Origin: JAWKWH01 sp041397625 | GTDB taxonomy: Bacteria > Pseudomonadota > Alphaproteobacteria > Rhizobiales > Rhizobiaceae | Direction of reading: 5' to 3' | Length of the DNA: 64,000 nucleotides | NCBI GenBank assembly: GCA_041397625.1 | Contig: JAWKWH010000001.1 | Location: 186,001-250,000, forward strand | Shown here: positions 9,419 through 17,056 of the stretch, piece after piece | Position numbering within the stretch: the stretch's first letter is position 1 | Layout: each line of letters opens with the position of its first letter | Made by a program: the position numbers and the translations under genes | Notes under the pieces: generated by a model | Told to the model about the DNA's origin: nothing | What the model saw: the letters and a program-made list of their open reading frames with translations, nothing else | The model's database searches: none

Positions 9419-10042
9419 ATGAAGACGGTCAAGTTCACCGCCATGAAGGACGGCGACCGGGAAGATTACGAGTTCCTGACCGCCCACGAGATCGACTACG
9501 CGGCAAAGACCGCCGAGCGCCTGCTTTCGGCCATGCGCGATCTCGACGAAAGCCTGTCGGGCTACAAGGTGACGCGCCTCGGCCATTCGCTGCAATCGGC
9601 TACCCGCGCCTGGCGCGATGGTGCCGACGAGGACTGGGTGGTCTCGGCGCTGCTGCACGACATCGGCGACATCTACGCGCCCTACAATCACGACGAATAC
9701 GCCGCCGCGATCCTGCGCCCTTTCGTGCGCGAGCAATGCGCCTGGACGGTGGAGAAACACGGCGATTTCCAGCGCCTCTATTACGCCCACCACCTGGGCG
9801 GTGACCGCGATGCGCGCGAGAAATATCGCGACGACCCCTATTTCGACGATTGCGCGGAATTCTGCGAGCGCTGGGACCAGGCGAGCTTCGATCCCGGCTA
9901 CGGCAATCTCGACCTGGAGTTCTTCCGCCCCATGGTCGAACGGGTCTTTGCGCGCAAGGCCTACGATCCGGCCGTCACCCGGACCGGCGAGCGCGTGCCG
10001 CTGGCCGATGCCGGCTTTGCCGCGGAAAGGGCAGGACAATGA
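9419..10042 (+). CDS. HD-domain protein with PhnZ/TmpB-like metal-ligand pattern
   Basis: Cytosolic HD-superfamily protein, 207 aa. The order of putative metal ligands is H56 (RLGHSLQ), H80-D81 (ALLHDIGD), H91 (PYNHDEY), H114 (VEKHGDF) and D153 (ERWDQASFDPGY). This H...HD...H...H...D order matches mixed-valent diiron oxygenases such as PhnZ and TmpB, which cleave C-P or similar bonds in hydroxylated substrates; the H56 to H80 interval of 24 equals that of PhnZ. Ordinary HD phosphohydrolases also share the first four ligands, so the chemistry is open. The gene starts 22 nt after BKACE and overlaps the carnitine dehydrogenase start (ATGA at 10039-10042), implying translational coupling and a role in the same pathway. 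The standard carnitine route assigns it no step. Confidence 0.75.
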   Translation: MKTVKFTAMKDGDREDYEFLTAHEIDYAAKTAERLLSAMRDLDESLSGYKVTRLGHSLQSATRAWRDGADEDWVVSALLHDIGDIYAPYNHDEYAAAILRPFVREQCAWTVEKHGDFQRLYYAHHLGGDRDAREKYRDDPYFDDCAEFCERWDQASFDPGYGNLDLEFFRPMVERVFARKAYDPAVTRTGERVPLADAGFAAERAGQ

Positions 10043-11040
10043 GAGCAATCTCCAGCGCGGCCGTCGTTGGCGGCGGGGTCATCGGCGCCGGTTGGGCGGC
10101 GCGCCTGCTGCTGAACGGCATCGACGTCTCGATCTTCGACCCCGATCCGGAGGCCGGGCGCAAGGTGGCGGAAGTGCTGGCGAACGCCCGCCACGCCTAC
10201 GGGAAAATGGTGCCGGACGGCCTGCCGGCGGAAGGCCGCGTGACCTTTGCCGCGACCGTTGCCGAGGCGGTGGCGGGCGCGGACCTGATCCAGGAAAGCG
10301 TGCCGGAGCGGCTCGACGTCAAGCACAAGGTGCTCGCCGAGATCGACGCCCATGCGGATGCCTCGGCACTCGTCGGCTCTTCGACATCGGGGCTGAAGCC
10401 GACCGACATGCAGACGGCGATGCAGCGCCCCGAGCGCCTGTTCGTCGCCCACCCGTTCAACCCGGTCTACCTGCTGCCGGTGGTCGAGATCGTCGGCGGC
10501 GGGAAGACGTCGGCCGAGACGGTCGCCCGCGCCATCGACGCCTATGCGTCGATCGGCATGAAGCCGGTGCACGTGAAGAAGGAGATCGAGGCCTTCGTCG
10601 CCGACCGCCTGCTGGAGGCGATCTGGCGCGAATCGCTGTGGCTGATCAAGGACGGCATCTGCACGACCAGGGACCTCGACGACATCGTGCGCTACGGCTT
10701 CGGCCTGCGCTATGCGCAGATGGGCGTGTTCGAGACCTACCGCGTTGCCGGCGGCGAGGCCGGCATGCGCCACTTCCTCGCCCAGTTCGGCCCATGCCTG
10801 AAATGGCCGTGGACCAAGCTGATGGACGTGCCGGACTATGACGACGCGCTCGTCGACCTGATTGCCGGCCAGTCGGACGAGCAGTCCGGCCACATGTCGA
10901 TCCGCGAACTGGAACGCGCCCGCGACGACAATCTCGTCGCCATCATGGACGCACTGTCGAGGCAGCGGGACGGCGCCGGCTGGGGCGCCGGCGAGGTGCT
11001 GAAGGACTACCGGGCGCGGCTCGGCGACAAGGAAGGCTGA
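10039..11040 (+). CDS. L-carnitine dehydrogenase (no thioesterase domain)
   Basis: NAD-dependent dehydrogenase of the 3-hydroxyacyl-CoA dehydrogenase family, 333 aa, expected to oxidise L-carnitine to 3-dehydrocarnitine. The Rossmann loop GGGVIGAG is at residues 11-18, an acidic NAD-selecting patch follows (FDPDPE, ~33-38), and the catalytic His is in HPFNP (H138). The C-terminal helical domain includes DIVRYGFGLRYAQMG. In several rhizobia this enzyme is fused to a C-terminal hotdog thioesterase, giving ~500 aa; here the protein stops at the dehydrogenase domain. The start ATG overlaps the stop of the HD gene (ATGA), and the next gene begins 3 nt after the stop. Confidence 0.88.
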   Translation: MRAISSAAVVGGGVIGAGWAARLLLNGIDVSIFDPDPEAGRKVAEVLANARHAYGKMVPDGLPAEGRVTFAATVAEAVAGADLIQESVPERLDVKHKVLAEIDAHADASALVGSSTSGLKPTDMQTAMQRPERLFVAHPFNPVYLLPVVEIVGGGKTSAETVARAIDAYASIGMKPVHVKKEIEAFVADRLLEAIWRESLWLIKDGICTTRDLDDIVRYGFGLRYAQMGVFETYRVAGGEAGMRHFLAQFGPCLKWPWTKLMDVPDYDDALVDLIAGQSDEQSGHMSIRELERARDDNLVAIMDALSRQRDGAGWGAGEVLKDYRARLGDKEG

Positions 11041-11043
11041 CGC

Positions 11044-12207
11044 ATGGACTTCGCCCTTTCCGAAGAACAGCGGCTGATCGTCGAGACGACGCGAGCCTTC
11101 GTTGAAAACGAACTCTATCCGCACGAGGCGGAAGTGGAGCGCAGCGGCCGGCTGGAGATGGACCTCGTCCGCGACATCCAGAAGAAGGCGATCGAGACGG
11201 GGCTCTACGCCGCCAACATACCCGAGGCGTTCGGTGGCGCCGGGCTCGATACGCCGACCTGGCTGCTCTACGAGAAGGAACTCGGCAGGGCCAATTATGC
11301 GCTGCACTGGACCTGCGTGGCGCGGCCGTCGAACATCCTGTGCGCGGGCACGGCCGAACAACAGGAGAAGTACCTGAAACCCTGCGTCGCCGGCGAGAAG
11401 TGGGATTGCCTGGCCATGACCGAGCCCGGCGCCGGTTCCGACCTGCGCGGCATGAAGGCAACGGCGAAGCGCGATGGCAGCGACTGGGTGCTGAACGGCA
11501 CCAAGCATTTCATTTCCCATGCCGACATCGCCGACTTCGCCATCTGCTTCATGGCCACGGGCGAGGAGGACACGCCGCGCGGCAGGAAGAAGCTGATCAC
11601 CGCCTTCTTCGTCGACAAGGGCACGCCGGGTTTTGCCGTGCGCGACGGCTACCGCAACGTATCGCATCGCGGCTACACCAACGCCGTGCTGGAGTTCGAC
11701 GATTGCCGCGTGCCGGCCGAAAACGTGCTGGGCGAGGTGCACAAGGGGTTCGACGTCGCCAATGAATGGCTGGGCGCGACCAGGCTGCAGGTGGCGGCGA
11801 CCTGCCTCGGCCGCGCCGAGCGGGCGTTGGCGCTGGCGGTCGAATGGGCCGCCGAACGGCAGCAGTTCGGCCAGAAGATCGGCAAGTTCCAGGGCGTGTC
11901 GTTCAAGCTTGCCGACATGGCGCTGGAACTGAAGGCGGCCGACCTGCTGACGCTGGAGGCGGCGTGGAAATTCGACCAGGGCACGGTGACCGACAGCGAC
12001 ATGGCGATGGCGAAACTGAAGGCGACCGAGATGCTCGCCTTCGTCGCCGACGAGGCGATCCAGATCCATGGCGGCATGGGCCTGATGGAGGAACTGCCGC
12101 TGGAGCGCATCTGGCGCGACGCGCGGGTGGAGCGCATCTGGGAGGGCACCAGCGAAATCCAGCGCCACATCATCAGCCGCGCGCTGCTCCGGCCGCTCGG
12201 AGCGTAA
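11044..12207 (+). CDS. Acyl-CoA dehydrogenase, probable gamma-butyrobetainyl-CoA dehydrogenase
   Basis: FAD-dependent acyl-CoA dehydrogenase, 387 aa, full length, with N-terminal helical, middle beta (AMTEPGAGSDLRGM) and C-terminal helical domains. The catalytic Glu is in RIWEGTSEIQ near the end, and IQIHGGMG is the usual FAD-contacting block. In this operon the likely reaction is oxidation of gamma-butyrobetainyl-CoA to crotonobetainyl-CoA (the reverse direction of enteric CaiA), with electrons passed to ETF. Substrate is inferred from the flanking CaiD-like and carnitine dehydrogenase genes. Packed 3 nt after its predecessor and 9 nt before the CoA ligase gene. Confidence 0.85.
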   Translation: MDFALSEEQRLIVETTRAFVENELYPHEAEVERSGRLEMDLVRDIQKKAIETGLYAANIPEAFGGAGLDTPTWLLYEKELGRANYALHWTCVARPSNILCAGTAEQQEKYLKPCVAGEKWDCLAMTEPGAGSDLRGMKATAKRDGSDWVLNGTKHFISHADIADFAICFMATGEEDTPRGRKKLITAFFVDKGTPGFAVRDGYRNVSHRGYTNAVLEFDDCRVPAENVLGEVHKGFDVANEWLGATRLQVAATCLGRAERALALAVEWAAERQQFGQKIGKFQGVSFKLADMALELKAADLLTLEAAWKFDQGTVTDSDMAMAKLKATEMLAFVADEAIQIHGGMGLMEELPLERIWRDARVERIWEGTSEIQRHIISRALLRPLGA

Positions 12208-12216
12208 AGACGACCC

Positions 12217-14307
12217 ATGAAGACGGAGCTCTCGCGCTTCCTTCGCCCAAAATCCGTGGCCTATATCGGCGGCGCGCAGATCGCCGGTCCCATCCGCGCC
12301 ACGAAACGGGCGTGCTATGACGGCGCGATCTGGGTCGTCAATCCGTCCAGGGACGAGATCGAAGGCGTGCGCTGCTTCAAGTCGGTCGCCGACCTGCCTT
12401 TGCCGCCCGACGCGGCGGTGGTCGGCCTGTCGCCGGAACGGGCGATTACCGCCGTGGCCGAGCTGGCGGCCGCCGGCGCCGGCGGCGCGGTCGTCATGTC
12501 GTCCGGCTTTGCCGAACTCGGCACCGATGTCGGCCGCGAACGGCAGGCGCGGCTGAAGGCCGCTGCCGGTGCCATGCCGCTGCTCGGGCCGAACTGCATG
12601 GGGATGATCAACCAATTTTCCGGCGCCGCCGCCTGGGGCGACGACAATCACATCGAGCGGCAGGACGGGCCGGCCGCGGCGATCATCTCGCAAAGCGGCG
12701 CGCTGCTGATCGGCATGACCAATGTCGAACAGGCCTTTCCGCTCGGCTATGCCGTGAGCCTCGGCAACCAGTCGGTGACGACGATGGCCGACATCGTCGA
12801 CGCGGTATTGGAGGATGACCGCATCCGCGCCATCGGGCTCTACATCGAGGGCGTCGACGACGGCGAGGCTTTCGGCCAGGCCTGCCGGCGCGCCTTGACG
12901 AAAGGTGTGCCGGTCATCGCGCTCAAGGGCGGCGACGGGGCGGAGGGCTCGAAGGTTTCGCTCAGCCACACGGCGTCCATGGTGGTGGAACGCGATATCT
13001 GGGAAGCGTTCTGCGCCCGCTTCGGCATCGTCGAGGTCGGCTCGCCGAAAGCGCTGGTGGAGACGTTGAAGCTGCTGACCATCGGCGGAATACCCGAAGG
13101 CAACCGCGTTTCGATCGTCTCCTATTCCGGCGGGCTGAACGGGCTTGCGGCAACGCGTGCGAACAAGACCGGAATAGCCCTGCCGATGCCGACGGCGGCG
13201 AATGCGGAATTCCTTTCCGGCCTGTTGCCGGAGACGGTCGCGATCAACAATCCGCTCGACCTCAACATCCCCTTCTCGGCGAGCGACGGCTCGGTCTCCA
13301 TGAAGAACACCGCAGGCGTCGCCGACGCGTTGACCGCGTTCGGCGATGACGTCTGCGACCAGATGGTGTTCTTCATCGACGTGCCGAGGCCGGGCGCGGA
13401 CGGGCTGGACCGGGTCTGGTGCGATTCGCTCGAAGCGCTGATCGCCGTCCGCCGGAAACTCGGGGTTCCGGTCTCCGTCGCCGGGATCATGCCGGAAGGA
13501 CTGCCGGTCGAGTTCCGCCGGCACATGCACGCCAACGGCGTGGCAGCCCTGCTCGGCTATGCCGAAACCATGGAAGCGCTGGATGTCGGCATCCGGCTTG
13601 CCGAGGCGCATCGACAGCTTGCGGATGCAACCCCGCCGGAGCCACTGCTTCGCGGCGGAAACGAACCCTCCGCGCCGGCCATGCTCAACGAGGCGGCTTG
13701 CAAGCGGGCGCTTGCCGCATTCGGGCTCGAGGTTCCGCCGTTCGAGATCGCCGAGCCCGCCGCCGCGGCCGCCGCCGCGGGCCGTATCGGATTTCCGGTC
13801 GCCGTGAAGGTGCTGAGTTCGACCATCGCGCACAAGGCACGGGTCGGCGGCGTGGCGCTCAACCTGAACGACGCAGCGGATGTGCAAACGGCCTGCGCGG
13901 CCATGGCCAAAAGGGTTGCGGGGGCAGACGGCGGGCACGTCGTCGAGCAGGTGCTGGTCGAGCGGATGATCGCCGGCTCCGATGGCGAGATGATCGTCGG
14001 CGTCAAGCGGCACCCGGCGATGGGACTGGCGCTGATGGTCGGGCGCGGCGGAAGCCGCGCGGAGGAGATGGCGCGGTTCGAGACGACGCTGCTGCCGCTT
14101 GCCGAAGGTGCGCTTGGCGCGATGTTCGCCAGGCTCGGCGTTGCGGAACATCCGGCGGCCGCGAAGCTCGACAAGGCATGCAGGGCGGTCGCCGCCTATG
14201 CCGAAGCCAACCGCGACCGGCTGGTGACGCTCGACGTCAACCCCGTGATGCTGACCGCGAGCGGCGGGGCGATCGCCGCCGATGCGCTGATCGTGCTTGG
14301 AGGCTGA
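12217..14307 (+). CDS. ADP-forming acyl-CoA synthetase (acetate--CoA ligase family)
   Basis: Fused two-subunit NDP-forming acyl-CoA synthetase, 696 aa. Domains in order: CoA-binding (1-~130), succinyl-CoA-ligase-like segments (~140-450) with the phosphohistidine motif LSHTAS (H251), and an ATP-grasp domain (~480-696; GRIGFPVAVKVLSSTIAHKA, VGVKRHPAMG, LDVNPVML). It couples ATP to ADP + Pi for CoA-thioester formation. In context it should activate gamma-butyrobetaine, crotonobetaine or carnitine. Enteric caiC uses an AMP-forming ligase and caiB a CoA transferase, so this is a different solution. Reversibility would also allow energy recovery from betainyl-CoA. Substrate untested. Confidence 0.83.
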   Translation: MKTELSRFLRPKSVAYIGGAQIAGPIRATKRACYDGAIWVVNPSRDEIEGVRCFKSVADLPLPPDAAVVGLSPERAITAVAELAAAGAGGAVVMSSGFAELGTDVGRERQARLKAAAGAMPLLGPNCMGMINQFSGAAAWGDDNHIERQDGPAAAIISQSGALLIGMTNVEQAFPLGYAVSLGNQSVTTMADIVDAVLEDDRIRAIGLYIEGVDDGEAFGQACRRALTKGVPVIALKGGDGAEGSKVSLSHTASMVVERDIWEAFCARFGIVEVGSPKALVETLKLLTIGGIPEGNRVSIVSYSGGLNGLAATRANKTGIALPMPTAANAEFLSGLLPETVAINNPLDLNIPFSASDGSVSMKNTAGVADALTAFGDDVCDQMVFFIDVPRPGADGLDRVWCDSLEALIAVRRKLGVPVSVAGIMPEGLPVEFRRHMHANGVAALLGYAETMEALDVGIRLAEAHRQLADATPPEPLLRGGNEPSAPAMLNEAACKRALAAFGLEVPPFEIAEPAAAAAAAGRIGFPVAVKVLSSTIAHKARVGGVALNLNDAADVQTACAAMAKRVAGADGGHVVEQVLVERMIAGSDGEMIVGVKRHPAMGLALMVGRGGSRAEEMARFETTLLPLAEGALGAMFARLGVAEHPAAAKLDKACRAVAAYAEANRDRLVTLDVNPVMLTASGGAIAADALIVLGG

Positions 14308-14309
14308 GC

Positions 14310-15260
14310 ATGGCGCTTGCCGACCATATCGGCCTTGCCGGTCCGGAATACGAGGTCGATATCGAGCGCGGCAAGATCCGCGAATTCGCCCGCGCCATGG
14401 CGGCGCCGCTGCCGGAGTTCACCGAAGGCCGCCATCCCGTCATTCCGGCTACATTTCTGGTTTCGGCGCCCTATACGTGGGGATACACGCTGGAGCGGCC
14501 GCGCGGCACCGTGTTCGAAACCATCGGTTTCGATCCGGCCGTTTCCCTGCACGGCGAGGAGGAGTTCCGCTTTTTCGGCCCGATGCTCAAGGCCGGCGAC
14601 CGTTTGGTCGCGCGGTCGATCATCGAGGATATCCGCGAAAAGCGGGGCGCCAGCGGCGGAAAGCTGACATTCGCCGTGACACTCACGCAATATCGTGGCC
14701 TGGACGGCGTGCTGCGCGCCGAACAGCGCACCACCAGCGTGGCGACCGAGCAGACGCCCGGATCGCAGGATTGGAACGTCGACCTGCCGCAGTACCATGC
14801 CGACTACCGGGAACTGGACGGAAGACGTTGTTTCGACGCCGTCGAACGGGCGTGCTTCAGCGATCTTGCGGAAGGGGAAGGTCCCGGGCCGATCCATGCC
14901 GGCCCGCTCATGCTGCAGGACATCGTGCGCTTCCAGGGCGTGGTCGGCGAGGACAATGCACTGCATCATGATGCGGACTGGGCCAGGCAGAACGGCTACC
15001 CCGATGTCTTCGCGCTCGGCATGCACCAGGCCAGCATGCTCGCCTCCTATGCCGGCCACTGGCTGCCGCCCGAGGCGGTTCGCAGCTTCAAGGTCCGGTT
15101 CCACAAAGTGTACTGGCCCGGCGATCGGCTGGTCTATGCCGGGCGCGTGGCCGGGCTGGACAGCGCCGCGCGCATCGCCGACCTTTACCTGACAACGACG
15201 CGCGAGAACGGCGACCTCGTCAACGAGGTATGGATGCAGCTTGATTTCAACCACAGGTGA
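14310..15260 (+). CDS. Double-hotdog MaoC-like (FAS1-type) hydratase/dehydratase
   Basis: 316-aa protein with two hotdog folds: an N-terminal FAS1-like dehydratase domain (~1-150) and a C-terminal MaoC domain (~190-316). The active-site Asp/His stretch is GEDNALHHDADWAR. Such proteins add or remove water across 2-enoyl-CoA thioesters, here plausibly crotonobetainyl-CoA to carnitinyl-CoA; a thioesterase role is also possible for a hotdog fold. The ATG at 14310 lies 2 nt after the ligase stop. The frame is open a further ~890 nt upstream, but that is a shadow of the ligase gene. It shares an apparent step with the crotonase that follows, so the two may differ in substrate or direction. Confidence 0.78.
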   Translation: MALADHIGLAGPEYEVDIERGKIREFARAMAAPLPEFTEGRHPVIPATFLVSAPYTWGYTLERPRGTVFETIGFDPAVSLHGEEEFRFFGPMLKAGDRLVARSIIEDIREKRGASGGKLTFAVTLTQYRGLDGVLRAEQRTTSVATEQTPGSQDWNVDLPQYHADYRELDGRRCFDAVERACFSDLAEGEGPGPIHAGPLMLQDIVRFQGVVGEDNALHHDADWARQNGYPDVFALGMHQASMLASYAGHWLPPEAVRSFKVRFHKVYWPGDRLVYAGRVAGLDSAARIADLYLTTTRENGDLVNEVWMQLDFNHR

Positions 15261-15272
15261 CCGGAGGAAGCC

Positions 15273-16055
15273 ATGAACGACGTCGTCAGGACACGCCGCG
15301 AGGGCGCCATACTGGAAGTGACACTGGACCGGCCGAAGGCCAACGCCATCGACCTGGCGACGTCACGGCTGATGGGCGAGACGTTCAAGGCGTTTCGCGA
15401 CGACCCCGAACTGCGGGTGGCGATCGTGCAGACCGCCGGCGACAAGTTCTTCTGCGCCGGCTGGGACCTCAAGGCGGCGGCCGGCGGCGACGCGGTCGAC
15501 GGCGACTACGGCGTCGGCGGTTTCGGCGGCCTGCAGGAGCTGCGCGACATGAACAAGCCGGTGATCGCCGCGGTGAACGGCATGGCGGTCGGCGGCGGCT
15601 TCGAGCTGGCGCTTTCCTGCGACCTCATCTACGCCGCCGATCACTCGAGCTTCGCGCTGCCGGAGATCCGCGCCGGCACGCTCGCCGATGCGGCGACGGT
15701 GAAGCTGCCGAAGCGCATACCCTACCATGTGGCGATGGACCTGCTTCTGACCGGCCGCTGGATGGATGTCGGGGAAGCGCATCGCTGGGGGCTGGTCAAC
15801 GAGGTGGTGGCGAAGGAGAAGCTCGCCGACAAGGTGTGGGAGACGGCGCGTCTCCTCGCCTCCGGCCCGCCGCTGGTCTTCGCCGCGATCAAGGAAGTGG
15901 CGCGCGAGGCCGAGGCGATGAAATTCCAGGACGCGATGAACCAGATTACCAAGCGTCAGTTCAAAACGGTGGACGAATTATACGATTCGGAGGATAATAA
16001 AGAGGGCTTTCGCGCATTTGCGGAGAAACGCGATCCGCAGTGGAAGGGAAGGTAG
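15273..16055 (+). CDS. CaiD-like enoyl-CoA hydratase (carnitinyl-CoA dehydratase family)
   Basis: Crotonase-fold hydratase, 260 aa. From memory of the E. coli CaiD sequence, the first ~135 residues align without gaps (LDRPKANAID, FFCAGWDLKAAA, VNGMAVGGGFELALS, SFALPE), with the catalytic glutamates at the same numbers, E111 and E131, and the end FAEKRDPQWKGR also matches. The loop after E131 differs: CaiD has GIVPDSGG, this protein GTLADAAT. The expected reaction is crotonobetainyl-CoA to L-carnitinyl-CoA. GC content drops at the 3' end (~15950-16055). Stop TAG overlaps the next start GTG by one base. Confidence 0.85.
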   Translation: MNDVVRTRREGAILEVTLDRPKANAIDLATSRLMGETFKAFRDDPELRVAIVQTAGDKFFCAGWDLKAAAGGDAVDGDYGVGGFGGLQELRDMNKPVIAAVNGMAVGGGFELALSCDLIYAADHSSFALPEIRAGTLADAATVKLPKRIPYHVAMDLLLTGRWMDVGEAHRWGLVNEVVAKEKLADKVWETARLLASGPPLVFAAIKEVAREAEAMKFQDAMNQITKRQFKTVDELYDSEDNKEGFRAFAEKRDPQWKGR

Positions 16056-17020
16056 TGACGGAAAAAGCCGACTATTCGAAGTTGATCGACCAGGAAACCT
16101 GGGCGTTCATCAATAGAACGAACGATTGGTATCCTCCCGATACGGTCGACTATACTATTGAACAACAGCGCGAAATCTATGACGCCATGTGCCGCGAGTT
16201 CTTCGCCGGCTATCCGGACGGCGTGTCGGCGGAGACATCAACAATCGATGCGGGCGACCGCCAAATTCCCATCCGCACCTACAACAAGCAGGGCGCCGAC
16301 CCGGCGGCCTATGTGGTTTTCTGCCATGGCGGCGGCTTCGTCGTCGGCGGGCTCGAAAGCCATGACGATGTCTGCGCCGAGATCTGCGACCGCACCGGCT
16401 TCACGGTGACGTCGATCGACTACCGCATGGCGCCGGAGCACGTGTTTCCGGCCTGCTTCAACGATGCGCTGGCGGGCTTCGAATGGGTGGCGGACAATAC
16501 CGAACTGCCAATCGTGCTTTGCGGCGACAGCGCCGGCGGCAACCTGTCGGCGGCCGTGGCGCATGCGACGCGGGGACGGCCCGTAGTCCCGGCGGGCCAG
16601 GTGCTGATCTATCCGGGGCTCAGCGGCGACTATTCCAAGGGTTCCTACATCACCCACGCGGAGGCGCCGCTGCTCAACCGCCGCGACCTCGAATTCTATC
16701 GCGGCATCCGCGCGCGCGGCGACGACGTTACCGGCAATCCGCGCGCCGCGCCGCTGGCGGATAGCGATTTTGCCAACCTGCCGCCGAGCGTTGTCATCTC
16801 GGCTGAATGCGATCCGCTGTCCGATGACGGCCGCGACTATCGCGATGCCATCCTCGCTGCCGGCGGCAAGGCGGTGTGGTTCAACGAGAAGGGCCTGGTG
16901 CACGGCTATCTGCGCGCGCGCAACTCGGTCAAGCGCGCCCGCGACAGCTTCACCCGCATCGTCGACGCGGTCGCCGCTCTCGGCCGGGGGCAATGGCCGT
17001 ACCGGACGATTGGCGATTAG
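16055..17020 (+). CDS. Alpha/beta hydrolase, HSL (hormone-sensitive lipase) family
   Basis: 321-aa hydrolase. Oxyanion motif HGGG at 91-94, nucleophile elbow GDSAGG at 157-162 (Ser159), then an acidic residue in SAECDPLSDD and a His in LVHGYL. The first ~55 residues form the cap seen in this family. Start GTG 16055 overlaps the crotonase stop (TAGTG) and has an AAGGGA ribosome site 5 nt upstream; an upstream GTG at 16040 is less likely. As last gene of the carnitine operon it may hydrolyse an ester or thioester intermediate, such as carnitinyl-CoA or betainyl-CoA, or acyl-carnitines taken from outside. That is inference. The 5' part is lower in GC than its neighbours. Confidence 0.8.
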   Translation: MTEKADYSKLIDQETWAFINRTNDWYPPDTVDYTIEQQREIYDAMCREFFAGYPDGVSAETSTIDAGDRQIPIRTYNKQGADPAAYVVFCHGGGFVVGGLESHDDVCAEICDRTGFTVTSIDYRMAPEHVFPACFNDALAGFEWVADNTELPIVLCGDSAGGNLSAAVAHATRGRPVVPAGQVLIYPGLSGDYSKGSYITHAEAPLLNRRDLEFYRGIRARGDDVTGNPRAAPLADSDFANLPPSVVISAECDPLSDDGRDYRDAILAAGGKAVWFNEKGLVHGYLRARNSVKRARDSFTRIVDAVAALGRGQWPYRTIGD

Positions 17021-17051
17021 GCTGTACCGATACTCAGCTTTCGGTACAGCC
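17020..17051. terminator. Hairpin between convergent genes
   Basis: Perfect 11-bp inverted repeat: GGCTGTACCGA (17020-17030), 10-nt loop, TCGGTACAGCC (17041-17051). It sits in the 36-bp gap between the alpha/beta hydrolase and the convergent phosphodiesterase gene. No T-run follows on either side, so it may be a weak bidirectional terminator or an mRNA-stabilising 3' hairpin. Confidence 0.55.
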
Positions 17052-17056
17052 CACGG

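Noticed and set aside
9961..14151. 1396-codon open frame antisense to the carnitine operon
   Set aside because: It is a low-complexity Arg/His/Gly-rich translation lying antisense to four genes with strong family matches. Such shadows are common in GC-rich DNA with codon bias.
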